Position numbers and translations under genes: made by a program | NCBI GenBank assembly: GCA_903845455.1 | Contig: CAIMXN010000209.1 | Coordinates: 1 to 12,759 of the forward strand | DNA: 12,759 bases | Reading direction: 5' to 3' | Origin: an uncultured beta proteobacterium | GTDB lineage: Bacteria > Pseudomonadota > Gammaproteobacteria > Burkholderiales > Burkholderiaceae | In this document: positions 1-7,633 of the stretch, one piece after another | Position numbering within the stretch: position 1 is the stretch's first letter | How the letters are laid out: each line of letters starts with the position of its first letter | The notes under the pieces: generated by a model | Seen by the model: the letters and a program-made list of their open reading frames with translations, nothing else | The model's database searches: none | Told to the model about the DNA's origin: nothing

Positions 1-408
1 TGGAATCAAACCGAAGAAACAAAACGATTTACTACGGTAGATGGCTTCTTCAAGTCTGGTGATATTGGCATTATTAATGATGATGGCTATATCACGATCG
101 TGGATCGCAAGAAGGACATGATTGTGGTTGCAGGTTTCAAAGTGTTCCCTAATGAAATCGAGGAAGTGATATCACAGCTTCCTGGAGTAAAGGAATGTGC
201 TGTGATTGGAGCACCACATCGAAAATTGGGTGAGATTGTCAAAGCTTTCATCGTCAAAGACGATCAGCATCTAACAGAAGCGCGGGTGATTCAGTACTGC
301 AAAGAGCAAATGACGAGCTATAAACGGCCCAGAAAAATCATCTTCGTCAAAGAACTACCCAAATCTAATGTGGGTAAGATCTTGCGCCGTGAACTGAGGG
401 CTCTATAA
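1..408 (+). CDS. Acyl-CoA synthetase (AMP-binding enzyme), C-terminal part; 5' end outside window
   Basis: The frame is open from base 1, so the gene starts upstream of the window; 135 C-terminal residues are visible, ending in TAA. The fragment begins just before a GFFKSGDIG segment followed by DGYITIVDRKKDMI, the conserved motif leading into the hinge of adenylate-forming enzymes. VFPNEIE then opens the mobile C-terminal domain. Near the end, PKSNVGKILRREL carries the lysine (in GK) that in this superfamily contacts the substrate in the adenylation half-reaction. Members activate fatty, aromatic or other carboxylic acids to CoA thioesters through an acyl-AMP. The medium/long-chain FadD type is most likely, but the substrate pocket is not in the window. 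Its end faces the dehydratase gene with only 8 bp between stop codons. It may supply CoA activation for acids released by the neighbouring locus, or belong to an unrelated upstream operon. Confidence 0.93.
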   Translation, partial: WNQTEETKRFTTVDGFFKSGDIGIINDDGYITIVDRKKDMIVVAGFKVFPNEIEEVISQLPGVKECAVIGAPHRKLGEIVKAFIVKDDQHLTEARVIQYCKEQMTSYKRPRKIIFVKELPKSNVGKILRRELRAL

Positions 409-416
409 GTCGAACC

Positions 417-2162
417 TTATCTTCTGGGCGTTTTACCAACCATTTTTGCAGCGCGTAAGAAATCAAAGTCCACACCTTTATCTGCTTGAGTGACGGTATC
501 TAAGAATAATTTCTTGTAACCACGATCTGCAGTCGGTTCGGTAATGGGGTTATCTTTCATGCGCTGGGCAAGTTCTTCATCAGAAATCAGCAGGCTAATC
601 TCACGATTCTTGACGCTTAAACGAATGCGATCACCATTGCGTACTTGGGCTAATGGGCCACCAATAGCTGACTCTGGTGTGACATGTAAAACAATAGTGC
701 CAAAAGCAGTCCCACTCATCCGGCCATCAGAGATCCGAACGATATCTTTAACGCCAGCGCGTGCCAATTTCATTGGAATAGGGATGTAGCCGGCTTCAGG
801 CATTCCTGGGGCGCCCTTTGGCCCAATACTCTTTAGAACCAAAATATCCTCTGCTGTGACATCCAGATCAGGACTATCAATGCGAGTCACCAAATCTTCG
901 GCATTTTCAAATACAACTGCACGACCTTCATGCTCCATGAGTTTTTCATCGGCCGCAGACTGTTTAATAATCGCACCACCTGGAGCAAGATTGCCGTGCA
1001 GGACAGCGATACTACCGCGAGGGTAAATAGGGTTATTGAATTTGCGAACCACATCTTGTTTAAAGCTAGGTCGGGCAGCATCAATTTCTTCGCCCAGCGT
1101 TCTACCAGTAACGGTCATGGCATTGAGTTTGAGTAAAGGTTTGAGTTCGCGCAATAAGGTAGTCATCCCACCGGCATCATGGAAATTTTCCATATAGTGA
1201 TCGCCGGAGGGCTTGAGATCCAATAAAACAGGAGTTTCATCGCCCATCTTATCGAGTGCTTCTAAATCAATCTCCAGACCCATGCGTCCAGCAATGGCTG
1301 CAAGGTGAACAATGCCATTGGTCGAGCCACCAATCGCCAACAAAACGCGCATGGCATTTTCAAAGGCATCCGCAGTTAACACCTTATCAATGGTTAAACC
1401 ATCTTTGGCCATTTGCACCGCGCGCGTACCAGTTTCTTCGGCAATTCGAATTCTATCGGCAGTTACTGCTGGTGGTGATGCGCCGCCAGGCACTGTCATT
1501 CCCAAGGCTTCAGAGATGCAAGCCATAGTGCTGGCGGTGCCCATCACTGAGCAGGTACCAACGCTAGCAACGAGTTGATCGTTGACTTCATCTTTTTCAG
1601 TTTCATCAATTTCGCCTGCACGAAATTTTCCCCAGTAGCGACGACAGTCAGTACAGGCACCCACGCGTTCACTACGATGCGAACCAGTCAACATCGAACC
1701 GGTAATGAGTTGGATAGCTGGCAGACCAGCAGAGGCAGCGCCCATCATTTGGGCCGGAACTGTTTTATCGCAACCGCCAATCATCACTACCGCATCCATA
1801 GGTTGGGCTCGTAACATCTCCTCGGTATCCATCGACATCAGGTTACGCAAATACATACTAGTTGGCGCTGCAAAGCTCTCATGAATTGAAATGGTGGGAA
1901 AGTCCATAGGGAGGCCGCCAGCTAACATAACTCCTCGCTTTACCGCCTCAATGAGTTGCGGCATATTGCCATGACAAGGGTTATAAGCACTGCCAGTATT
2001 AATGATGCCAATCACGGGTCGATCTAGTGCGCTATTGGTATAGCCAGCACCTTTGATAAAAGCCTTGCGCAAGAAAAGAGAAAAGCCTTTATCACCATAA
2101 CTGGTGAGTCCTTTACGTAAGCCAGTTTCAGTGGTCTTCGGATCTTTTGGCTTTGTAGTCAT
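417..2162 (-). CDS. IlvD/Edd-family Fe-S dehydratase (sugar-acid or dihydroxy-acid dehydratase)
   Basis: This 581-residue protein has the full length of the IlvD/Edd family, which removes water from 2,3-dihydroxy acids or aldonic acids to give 2-keto acids. Three cysteines at the expected places would hold the iron-sulfur cluster: C63 (NPCHGNM), C131 (GGCDKT) and C204 (GTCSVMGTAS). A three-cysteine set with this spacing is the pattern known for the [2Fe-2S] L-arabinonate-type and IlvD-type enzymes. The serine in DGRMSGT (S483) matches the proposed catalytic base. GASPP and AIGGSTNG segments are also conserved. Overall it looks closer to the pentonate/sugar-acid branch than to biosynthetic IlvD, but the substrate cannot be fixed by eye. 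It is the last gene of the leftward block, 80 bp after the outer-membrane protein gene. The ATG has a weak GAGAA ribosome-binding site. Confidence 0.92.
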   Translation of the reverse strand: MTTKPKDPKTTETGLRKGLTSYGDKGFSLFLRKAFIKGAGYTNSALDRPVIGIINTGSAYNPCHGNMPQLIEAVKRGVMLAGGLPMDFPTISIHESFAAPTSMYLRNLMSMDTEEMLRAQPMDAVVMIGGCDKTVPAQMMGAASAGLPAIQLITGSMLTGSHRSERVGACTDCRRYWGKFRAGEIDETEKDEVNDQLVASVGTCSVMGTASTMACISEALGMTVPGGASPPAVTADRIRIAEETGTRAVQMAKDGLTIDKVLTADAFENAMRVLLAIGGSTNGIVHLAAIAGRMGLEIDLEALDKMGDETPVLLDLKPSGDHYMENFHDAGGMTTLLRELKPLLKLNAMTVTGRTLGEEIDAARPSFKQDVVRKFNNPIYPRGSIAVLHGNLAPGGAIIKQSAADEKLMEHEGRAVVFENAEDLVTRIDSPDLDVTAEDILVLKSIGPKGAPGMPEAGYIPIPMKLARAGVKDIVRISDGRMSGTAFGTIVLHVTPESAIGGPLAQVRNGDRIRLSVKNREISLLISDEELAQRMKDNPITEPTADRGYKKLFLDTVTQADKGVDFDFLRAAKMVGKTPRR

Positions 2163-2193
2163 TCTGTTCTCGGCTTTTATCTTGATTAAATGA

Positions 2194-2215
2194 TGCTAAA
2201 TTGAGGTTTTTAGCA
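2194..2215 (-). other. Short hairpin between the outer-membrane protein gene and the dehydratase gene
   Basis: TGCTAAA and TTTAGCA form a 7-bp perfect stem around an 8-nt loop in the 80-bp gap. The stem is AT-rich and is not followed by a clear T-tract on the minus strand. It is therefore a poor intrinsic terminator; it may be a mild processing or attenuation signal, or chance. The dehydratase could still be cotranscribed with the genes upstream. Confidence 0.25.
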
Positions 2216-2242
2216 ATTGTAGCGATAGGTGTTAGCTTTCAT

Positions 2243-3145
2243 CTAAGGAGTACCACCCCAACGATATTGCCAAGAAATTCCTACAGCGTTATAGCTGGTA
2301 TCTGTGTGTGAATAAACCCCTTTACTGCCGCTAAGGCGTATGGAGTTTTGCTTGTCAATGGGGTAGGAGAGTGTGCTCCCAAAGCGCCAGTTTTCTTGTG
2401 TACCGCTCGCGGGTATGCCATTGACATAGGTTTGGCCGCCCGTGAAATAAGTGGCATCAGCTGAGATCCAGGCAGTGTTCGGGAAGTAATAGATGGCATG
2501 TGTTTCCCCTGAGTACACTGGATTTTGCGAGAGTGTGTTGCTACCCATGTAATTCGTATTACTGGTGTAGATGGTTGCCATACCAGCTAATTCTAGGCGC
2601 CAAGGCCCAATGGCTTGAGAGAGCCCTACACCTGGTTGAATTAAGGAGCGATTAGCTCCCACATTAACCATTTGACTGCTGTTGTACTTCCCCCAAGGGA
2701 TGGTAGCGGCTAAGCTGGCGCCAATGATGAGGTCTTGTTGGTAGCTCAAAAATTGGCCATTCGTTAATGCTGGTGCCCCATAAAGATTGACAGATGCTTT
2801 GATCATGGGATCCGATAGACCTTCAGCAGATGCATTAATGGATTGACCACCAACACGCCCCACACCTGAGAGTTCTGCATAGGGAACAGTGAGAGTGAGT
2901 CTGCCGGATTGCCCAGCAAGGTCGAGGACATGGGTCAAGCTTACTGCTTCGGTATTTAATGTATATGAACCACTTTTGGCTTGCGCAATTCCAGCTGTAA
3001 CAAAGTTCATACCTATCGGTGCATTGGAATAGGCGCGCGCTTCAATTTCTTGGGCTTGGCACAAAATGGGCAATAGTGTGACTAGTAGTAATCCAAGCCC
3101 ATAGAGCGTATTGCGGAGATTGCTAATAGCTTGCTGAGCTGCCAT
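2243..3145 (-). CDS. Outer-membrane transporter-like protein, phenol meta-pathway (Phenol_MetA_deg) family
   Basis: This 300-residue protein begins with a Sec signal peptide: a hydrophobic stretch at about residues 13-31, with likely cleavage after CQA just before QEIEARAY. The mature start, with ARAYSNAPIGMNF, is typical of the family found in aromatic meta-cleavage and other catabolic clusters of Proteobacteria. The rest is rich in alternating polar/apolar strands, glycine and aromatic residues, as expected for an outer-membrane beta-barrel, and ends in ISWQYRWGG. Family members are thought to help hydrophobic substrates cross the outer membrane, mostly from gene context. Its ATG overlaps the stop of the upstream membrane protein gene by one base (TAATG), so the two are translationally coupled. 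The cysteine near the cleavage site lacks a proper lipobox, so a lipoprotein is unlikely. Confidence 0.82.
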   Translation of the reverse strand: MAAQQAISNLRNTLYGLGLLLVTLLPILCQAQEIEARAYSNAPIGMNFVTAGIAQAKSGSYTLNTEAVSLTHVLDLAGQSGRLTLTVPYAELSGVGRVGGQSINASAEGLSDPMIKASVNLYGAPALTNGQFLSYQQDLIIGASLAATIPWGKYNSSQMVNVGANRSLIQPGVGLSQAIGPWRLELAGMATIYTSNTNYMGSNTLSQNPVYSGETHAIYYFPNTAWISADATYFTGGQTYVNGIPASGTQENWRFGSTLSYPIDKQNSIRLSGSKGVYSHTDTSYNAVGISWQYRWGGTP

Positions 3146-3645
3146 TAGGGTTTAGTACGCACACCAAACAATAATTCTCTTGTTGAAATTTTTCCCAAAG
3201 AAACACTAATTCCACAAAAGACAAGATAAGGCCATACGATCAGCCAGTAAACAATGGATAGAGCTAGGATGTATAGTGGGTCCCCGCGTCCGAAATTTAG
3301 AATACCAGCTATAAAACTTGTGCCATGAATTTGGCTATCGATGCCACTCTCTAAATAGCTCAACACTAGAATTGAAAACAGATACAGAATAGATTTTAGA
3401 AATAATGCCCCAAACAATCCCCGAGACCTATCGTAATGAATTGGATAGACTGCTTGTGTGAGCACCATGAACTTTGCGCATAGGGCTGCCTTAATTAAGG
3501 CAAAGCCAAAGACAGCTAACTTTAGTTGATCATGCTGAAAACGGGTTGCCGCTAAAAATGCGAGAGCACAAAACCAGATCGCAAAATATAAGCTTAGTAG
3601 CCCAGCTTTAATAAAGTCTTCTTTTAATTTTTCTTTAATCTTCAT
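3145..3645 (-). CDS. Small four-helix inner-membrane protein of unknown function
   Basis: I do not recognise the family of this 166-residue protein. Four hydrophobic segments are clear, at about residues 14-34, 42-66, 78-98 and 125-149. A charged, lysine-rich N-terminus precedes them and a basic tail follows, so both ends are probably cytoplasmic. There is no signal peptide with a cleavage site and no obvious catalytic motif. Its start overlaps the MFS transporter stop by four bases (ATGA) and its stop overlaps the outer-membrane protein start by one base. The three are almost certainly made together. This suggests an accessory role in transport across the envelope, but that rests only on context. 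Confidence 0.8.
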   Translation of the reverse strand: MKIKEKLKEDFIKAGLLSLYFAIWFCALAFLAATRFQHDQLKLAVFGFALIKAALCAKFMVLTQAVYPIHYDRSRGLFGALFLKSILYLFSILVLSYLESGIDSQIHGTSFIAGILNFGRGDPLYILALSIVYWLIVWPYLVFCGISVSLGKISTRELLFGVRTKP

Positions 3646-5051
3646 ATTATTTTTGGAGTATGTCCACTCACAATGGATCCTGTGTTTGGGTCAAGCTTTC
3701 TAAAGCCGAATAGGGAAAGTAGCATTAATAAGCCGACTGCAATAAACGTTGCCTGAAAATCGATCGCTGTCGGTGTCGAGGTATTTTCTCCGCGAAGTAG
3801 CATGCAAAACTGAAGCAACACTGCTGCTACAGAGACGCCTATTCCTTGAGATAGTTGAGTAATGGTACTAAACAGTGTATTTGCACCACTCATTTTATCG
3901 TTTGGCACATCCACAAAAGCTAAGGTTTGTAGACAGGTAAATTGCATGGATCTACTGGTTCCATAAATAAACATCACGATACAAATCAAGATGACATTGG
4001 TGCTAGGCGATAGTAAGCCACAGAGTATTGCGGCCGCTGCAGAAATTGCGGCGTTAACAGTTAAGATATTTCTAAACCCGAATAATTTCAGTAGGTAAGG
4101 GGTCATGGGTTTAAGCCCAAGGTTTCCTAGCATGGCCGCTAGTAATAGTAAGCCGGATACAAAAGGGCTATATCCAAAACCAATCTGAAACATGAGCGGT
4201 GCTAGAAAGGGCGTTACCCCAATCAAGGTGCGGACAAATGAACCGGACATCACTGTCACGGCAAAACTCGGAATGCGAAGAATGCTGAAGTCCAGAATAG
4301 GTGAGACATGTTTTTTAGCATGCCGCGTTGCTATGATGCACAGCACTAAGGCAAGCAATACGTAATACCCAATGTCTGGTGTGATGCCACTATTGGTAAT
4401 GTTTTCAAGAGCGCTAATGATGGTTGCTAGAGTGATGCCTGTAAGGGCAAATCCAAACCAATCCAAAGGTCGACGCTCTTTTTCGCCATCATTTGCAGTA
4501 AATCGACTCACTAGCAGGATGCCGATCAGTCCAAGTGGAATATTTAGAATAAAGACCCATTGCCATGAGAAGTAGGTCGTCAAAAATCCACCAAGAGGAG
4601 GGCCAATGATGGGGGCCACTAGACCTGGCCAAGTAATTAATGCAATCGTTTTGGCCAGTTCTGTTTTTGGCGTTGTGCGCAGGACGATGAGCCTGCCGAC
4701 AGGAACCATCATGGCGCCACCAATCCCTTGAAGAATGCGTGCAGCTACAAATTGTTCGATTCCCTGACTAAGGGCGCAGAGGGCAGAGGCGAAAGTAAAA
4801 ATCCCAATCGCTGATCCAAAGATCAAGCGAGATCCAAAGCGATCTGCCAGCCAGCCACTAATTGGGATAAAGATTGCCAGTGTGATGAGGTAAGAAGTAA
4901 TGCCAATACTGGCATCAATAGCGCTAATACCGAAAGTATTGGCCATCTGAGGTAGGGCAGTAGTAATCACTGTGCCGTCTAGATTTTCCATAAAGAAGGC
5001 GGTTGCTACGATAAGTGGCTGAAGATGTTTAGATAAGCCCTTATTATTCAT
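3642..5051 (-). CDS. MFS transporter, DHA2 (EmrB/QacA-like) family
   Basis: A multi-pass permease of 469 residues from the chosen start. Near the N-terminus ENLDGTVITTALP matches the motif typical of the 14-helix DHA2 drug:H+ antiporter branch. GWLADRFGSRLIFG is the MFS loop 2-3 signature, GPPLGGFL matches antiporter motif C, and WQWVFILNIPLG is a common DHA2 segment. Such proteins use the proton gradient to move drugs or small organic molecules; here, beside catabolic genes, it may import substrate or export a toxic intermediate. The frame opens at a TTG six bases further upstream (5057). I prefer the ATG at 5051 because an AGGA ribosome-binding site lies nine bases before it, too close for the TTG. 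It follows the flavin reductase stop by 30 bp and overlaps the next gene by four bases. Confidence 0.93.
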   Translation of the reverse strand: MNNKGLSKHLQPLIVATAFFMENLDGTVITTALPQMANTFGISAIDASIGITSYLITLAIFIPISGWLADRFGSRLIFGSAIGIFTFASALCALSQGIEQFVAARILQGIGGAMMVPVGRLIVLRTTPKTELAKTIALITWPGLVAPIIGPPLGGFLTTYFSWQWVFILNIPLGLIGILLVSRFTANDGEKERRPLDWFGFALTGITLATIISALENITNSGITPDIGYYVLLALVLCIIATRHAKKHVSPILDFSILRIPSFAVTVMSGSFVRTLIGVTPFLAPLMFQIGFGYSPFVSGLLLLAAMLGNLGLKPMTPYLLKLFGFRNILTVNAAISAAAAILCGLLSPSTNVILICIVMFIYGTSRSMQFTCLQTLAFVDVPNDKMSGANTLFSTITQLSQGIGVSVAAVLLQFCMLLRGENTSTPTAIDFQATFIAVGLLMLLSLFGFRKLDPNTGSIVSGHTPKII

Positions 5052-5081
5052 AATCAACAGTCCTGGACCACTTGCCTTGAC

Positions 5082-5570
5082 TTACGGAGTGATGTATTGC
5101 CCCTTCCAGAAGAATAAAGGGCTGGTATCTGCATGGTGCCTGTAGTTAACTACTTTTGCAAGAAAGATGATGTGGTCACCACCTTCGATTATGTTTTGTG
5201 TGACGCACTCAAAATGCCCGGAAGTTCCTGGCAGAATTGCAATCCCATCTTCTGTATAAGTGCAATCAAGACCCTGAAACTTATTGTCACTAGGTCGTGC
5301 AAATTGATTGGATATGTCTGCTTGGTTTGCTGATAGAACATTTACAACAAAGTTAGAATTTTCTTTAAATGCACCATGACTAGGGGCATTTTTACCTTGT
5401 GACCAAAGAATCAATGGTGGATCTAGTGATACCGAGTTGAAGGAGCTGGCTGTTACACCGTAATGCTTGCCATCTTGATCGCGCGTTGTAATCACAGTCA
5501 CGCCGGTGCCAAAGCAGCCTAGTGCGTTTCTGAAGTCTTTTTGATCAAACCCTACATTTTTTGCTTCCAT
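5082..5570 (-). CDS. Flavin reductase (FMN-binding split-barrel, DIM6/NTAB family), leftward copy
   Basis: A 162-residue protein of the NAD(P)H:flavin oxidoreductase family that supplies reduced FMN or FAD to a partner monooxygenase. Family signatures are FRNALGCFGTGVTV (residues 13-26), GVTASSFNSVSLDPPL (38-53; flavin-binding loop), NFVVNVL (73-79) and GDHIIFLAKV (131-140). The start ATG has a good AAGG site six bases upstream. It is the first gene of the leftward block and lies just downstream of the large palindrome at 5597-5630. A paralogue at 8396-8896 has the same motifs but differs strongly elsewhere, so the two may serve different monooxygenases. No oxygenase is present in the leftward block, so this copy either works with the LLM enzyme of the rightward block or with a partner elsewhere. 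Confidence 0.92.
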   Translation of the reverse strand: MEAKNVGFDQKDFRNALGCFGTGVTVITTRDQDGKHYGVTASSFNSVSLDPPLILWSQGKNAPSHGAFKENSNFVVNVLSANQADISNQFARPSDNKFQGLDCTYTEDGIAILPGTSGHFECVTQNIIEGGDHIIFLAKVVNYRHHADTSPLFFWKGQYITP

Positions 5571-5596
5571 GGCCTGCCTTCATTATTTTTTGCTGG

Positions 5597-5630
5597 TATA
5601 TTTAGGTGATCAAGTGATCAACTAAATATA
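5597..5630. promoter_or_regulatory. 34-bp palindromic operator in the divergent promoter region
   Basis: Two 16-base arms (5597-5612 and 5615-5630) are inverted repeats with a single mismatch around a central AG. The core reads TGATCA-AG-TGATCA and the arms extend into TATATTTAG on each side. It lies 26 bp from the leftward flavin reductase start and 155 bp from the rightward hydrolase start. The same core recurs at 8336-8349. I infer a binding site for the TetR-type regulator encoded at 7634-8293, controlling both directions. Length and symmetry fit a TetR dimer or a pair of dimers, but binding by this protein is not shown by the sequence. Confidence 0.7.
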
Positions 5631-5632
5631 AT
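5627..5632 (+). promoter_or_regulatory. Candidate -10 element for the rightward hydrolase operon
   Basis: A perfect TATAAT overlaps the right end of the 34-bp palindrome, which would make the promoter directly repressible. No good -35 hexamer lies 16-18 bp upstream (the sequence there is AGGTGA or similar), and there is no TG extension. The promoter is therefore either weak, activator-dependent or not used. If used, it would give a leader of about 145 nt before the hydrolase gene. Confidence 0.35.
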
Positions 5633-5728
5633 GATGCCATAGATTAATAAAAAAGTTTTTGCAGTCGTGATCTATAAATAGGATCCTAAAAGACAAAAAT
5701 CTAATAGAGAGAAGCTTAAAAGGCAGTC

Positions 5729-5764
5729 ATGAATAAAGCAAAGATTGCAGATCAAACAACATAA
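5729..5764 (+). other. Possible 11-codon leader ORF ahead of the hydrolase gene
   Basis: ATG at 5729 is preceded by AAAAGG six bases upstream and opens a frame of 11 codons (MNKAKIADQTT) ending in TAA, 21 bp before the hydrolase start. The ribosome-binding site makes translation possible. Its start region loosely resembles that of the divergent flavin reductase gene (AAGGCAG before ATG, then GCAAA and GATCAAA), so it could be a remnant of a duplicated gene start. It could also be chance. Confidence 0.2.
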
Positions 5765-5785
5765 ATTCAATGTGGAGATAGAGAA

Positions 5786-6559
5786 ATGATAACAAATAGC
5801 GCCTTTGTATTTGAGGGAAGAAAAGACGCCCCAGTATTGGTACTTGCCAATTCTTTAGCCGCTGCTCCAGAAATGTGGGATGCACAGGTAGAGGTACTAA
5901 AGCAATCTTATCGGGTCCTGCGTTATAGCTACCAAGGCCATGGTGATACACCTTCGAATCAAGAACTCGCCTCGATAGAAAGCTTAGGTGCTGACTTAGT
6001 AGAGCTCTTAGACCAATTACAGGTTCAGCAATTTTCTTTTGTTGGGCTTTCTTTAGGTGGAATGTTGGGTCTTTATTTGGCCGCAAAATTTCCAGCTAGA
6101 GTAAAAGCATTGGTGGCCACTAATTTCAGACCCTTTCAAATTGAAGTGACGCAAGGTCAATGGAATGATCGAATTGCCATGGTCAAAGAGAAGGGTGTGG
6201 CAGCGATTGTGGATGGAACGGCGGATAGATGGCTTACCGAAGGATTTCGTAAGGCGAATCCAGCGGCAGATCAAATGATTCGTCAGATGATTGCCAGAAC
6301 TTCGGCCAAAGGCTTTATGGCTTGTGCTGGTGCAGTTCGTGATTACGATGCCCGTAAATTCATGTCAGAGATCACTTGCCCTGTTCTCATCATCGGCGGT
6401 ACACATGATATGGCTGCGCCTGTTGCAGAATTCGCTTGTGTACGAGAGGCATTGAAGGGTGCTACTTATCTAGAATTGAATGCCGCACATTTAGCCAATA
6501 TTGAATGCGAGAGTCAATACACTGAAGCGGTCTCCCAGTTTCTCAAAGCAAACTCATAA
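5786..6559 (+). CDS. Alpha/beta hydrolase, 3-oxoadipate enol-lactonase (PcaD)-like
   Basis: A 257-residue alpha/beta-hydrolase, the usual length for PcaD-like lactonases. LANSLAAAPEMWDAQV near the N-terminus parallels the NSLG...MWD segment of enol-lactonases. The expected catalytic triad is visible: S89 in GLSLGG, D208 in GGTHDMAAP and H235 in NAAHLANIE. YQGHGDTP (49-56) is the conserved loop before the nucleophile elbow. Family members open lactone or enol-lactone rings, or hydrolyse esters and C-C bonds. No other beta-ketoadipate genes are present, so a true PcaD role is doubtful. A lactonase or esterase acting after the LLM monooxygenase is a reasonable inference. A TGGAGA site precedes the ATG. 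The gene opens the rightward block, 27 bp before the Gfo/Idh/MocA gene. Confidence 0.9.
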   Translation: MITNSAFVFEGRKDAPVLVLANSLAAAPEMWDAQVEVLKQSYRVLRYSYQGHGDTPSNQELASIESLGADLVELLDQLQVQQFSFVGLSLGGMLGLYLAAKFPARVKALVATNFRPFQIEVTQGQWNDRIAMVKEKGVAAIVDGTADRWLTEGFRKANPAADQMIRQMIARTSAKGFMACAGAVRDYDARKFMSEITCPVLIIGGTHDMAAPVAEFACVREALKGATYLELNAAHLANIECESQYTEAVSQFLKANS

Positions 6560-6586
6560 TTCATTAATAAACAGGAGATCAATCAG

Positions 6587-7615
6587 ATGACTCAACAAGC
6601 GTTGCGTGTAGCTGTTATCGGTTATGGCTGGTGGGGAAAAACGATTGTTGCTACATTGCAATCTAGCCCTTTATTAAAAGTGGAAATGGTCATTGAGCAA
6701 GAAGAGGCGCCACGCCTAGCTGCCCAAGCGCTTGGTGCAACCCAAGACTTTACTGTTTCAAGTAGGTTTGAGGATGCCATTGCAAATCCGAATGTAGAGG
6801 CCATTGTGCTTTGTACGCCTCATAAATTACATGCAACCCAGATTGCAGCAGCCGCAAAGGCTGGCAAGCATGTGTTTTGTGAGAAACCACTTTGTCTTAG
6901 CTTTGCTGATGCTGTGCAGGCAGTCGCTGCTTGTAAAGCTGCCAATGTACAGCTTGGTATTGGTCATGAAAGACGCTTTGAACCTGCCATTATTGAACTT
7001 CGTCGTCGCATTGCTAACGGCGATTTGGGAACCATTTTGCAGATTGAAGGTAACTTTAGTCAGGATAAATTCTTTGCTTTGCCGCCAGATAATTGGCGCT
7101 TGTCAAAAGAACTCGCTCCATGTGGACCACTCTCAGCAACCGGTATTCATTTAGTTGATTTAGCGATTGCAATTCTTGGGCCAGCAGACAATGTGTTGGC
7201 GCGCTTGAATACCTTGGCAAGTAATTTTGCGAATGGTGATACCTTGGCTGTGATGTTGAGCTTTAAGAGTGGTGCAACTGCATTGATCAGCGCTATTTTG
7301 GCAACCCCATTCGATGGTCGATTTACGGTGTATGGCTCCAAAGGTTGGATTGAGGTTCGCGATAGAACGCATCCTGAAAATCCGACAGGTTGGGATATCA
7401 GCACCGTCTTCAGTGGAAAAGAAAAACAGACTCACTATGAAGAACCATACGCTATTGTTCGTGCCAATCTTGAGGCTTTTGCGCAGGGTGTGAGGGGCGT
7501 ATCTCCTTATCCTGTGACCACCGCTGAAATGCTGGCGAATGTGGCTGCACTGGAGTCCATCATGAAGTCCGCTGAGAGCGGTCAGATTGAAAAGATTCCA
7601 AGCATTACAGCTTGA
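6587..7615 (+). CDS. Gfo/Idh/MocA-family NAD(P)-dependent oxidoreductase (first copy)
   Basis: A 342-residue protein of the family's normal length. The N-terminal Rossmann fold has GYGWWG (residues 12-17) for the dinucleotide. CEKPL (98-102) is the EKP motif whose lysine is catalytic in this family. The C-terminal alpha/beta domain carries GIHLVDLAI, with the histidine commonly found at the active site. Members oxidise or reduce sugars, inositols, sugar-nucleotides and some non-sugar alcohols, so the substrate is open. An AGGAGA ribosome-binding site precedes the ATG. It sits between the hydrolase and the TetR gene, with an 18-bp gap to the latter, so the three are probably cotranscribed. It is clearly diverged from the two copies at 11137 and 12204. 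Confidence 0.93.
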   Translation: MTQQALRVAVIGYGWWGKTIVATLQSSPLLKVEMVIEQEEAPRLAAQALGATQDFTVSSRFEDAIANPNVEAIVLCTPHKLHATQIAAAAKAGKHVFCEKPLCLSFADAVQAVAACKAANVQLGIGHERRFEPAIIELRRRIANGDLGTILQIEGNFSQDKFFALPPDNWRLSKELAPCGPLSATGIHLVDLAIAILGPADNVLARLNTLASNFANGDTLAVMLSFKSGATALISAILATPFDGRFTVYGSKGWIEVRDRTHPENPTGWDISTVFSGKEKQTHYEEPYAIVRANLEAFAQGVRGVSPYPVTTAEMLANVAALESIMKSAESGQIEKIPSITA

Positions 7616-7633
7616 TAGGGTTCATAGTTCACT

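Noticed and set aside
409..416. Bidirectional terminator between the converging acyl-CoA synthetase and dehydratase genes
   Set aside because: The gap is only 8 bp and no stem-loop with a T-tract is visible around it.
1256..1814. Several rightward frames of 79-90 codons opposite the dehydratase
   Set aside because: The minus-strand dehydratase is full length with all key residues; these frames encode low-plausibility proteins with no domain or ribosome-binding support.
5540..5549. TTTGATCAAA palindrome inside the leftward flavin reductase gene as a further operator
   Set aside because: It holds only one TGATCA unit, is in coding sequence, and the hexamer also appears within other genes here, so chance is sufficient.
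5727..6086. Leftward 119-codon frame overlapping the hydrolase start
   Set aside because: It lies opposite a hydrolase with a complete catalytic triad, has no recognisable motifs, and its composition looks like an antisense shadow.
5786..6559. Assigning the hydrolase as true PcaD of the beta-ketoadipate pathway
   Set aside because: No other genes of that pathway (pcaB, pcaC, pcaI/J) are in the window, and PcaD-like sequence similarity alone does not fix the substrate.
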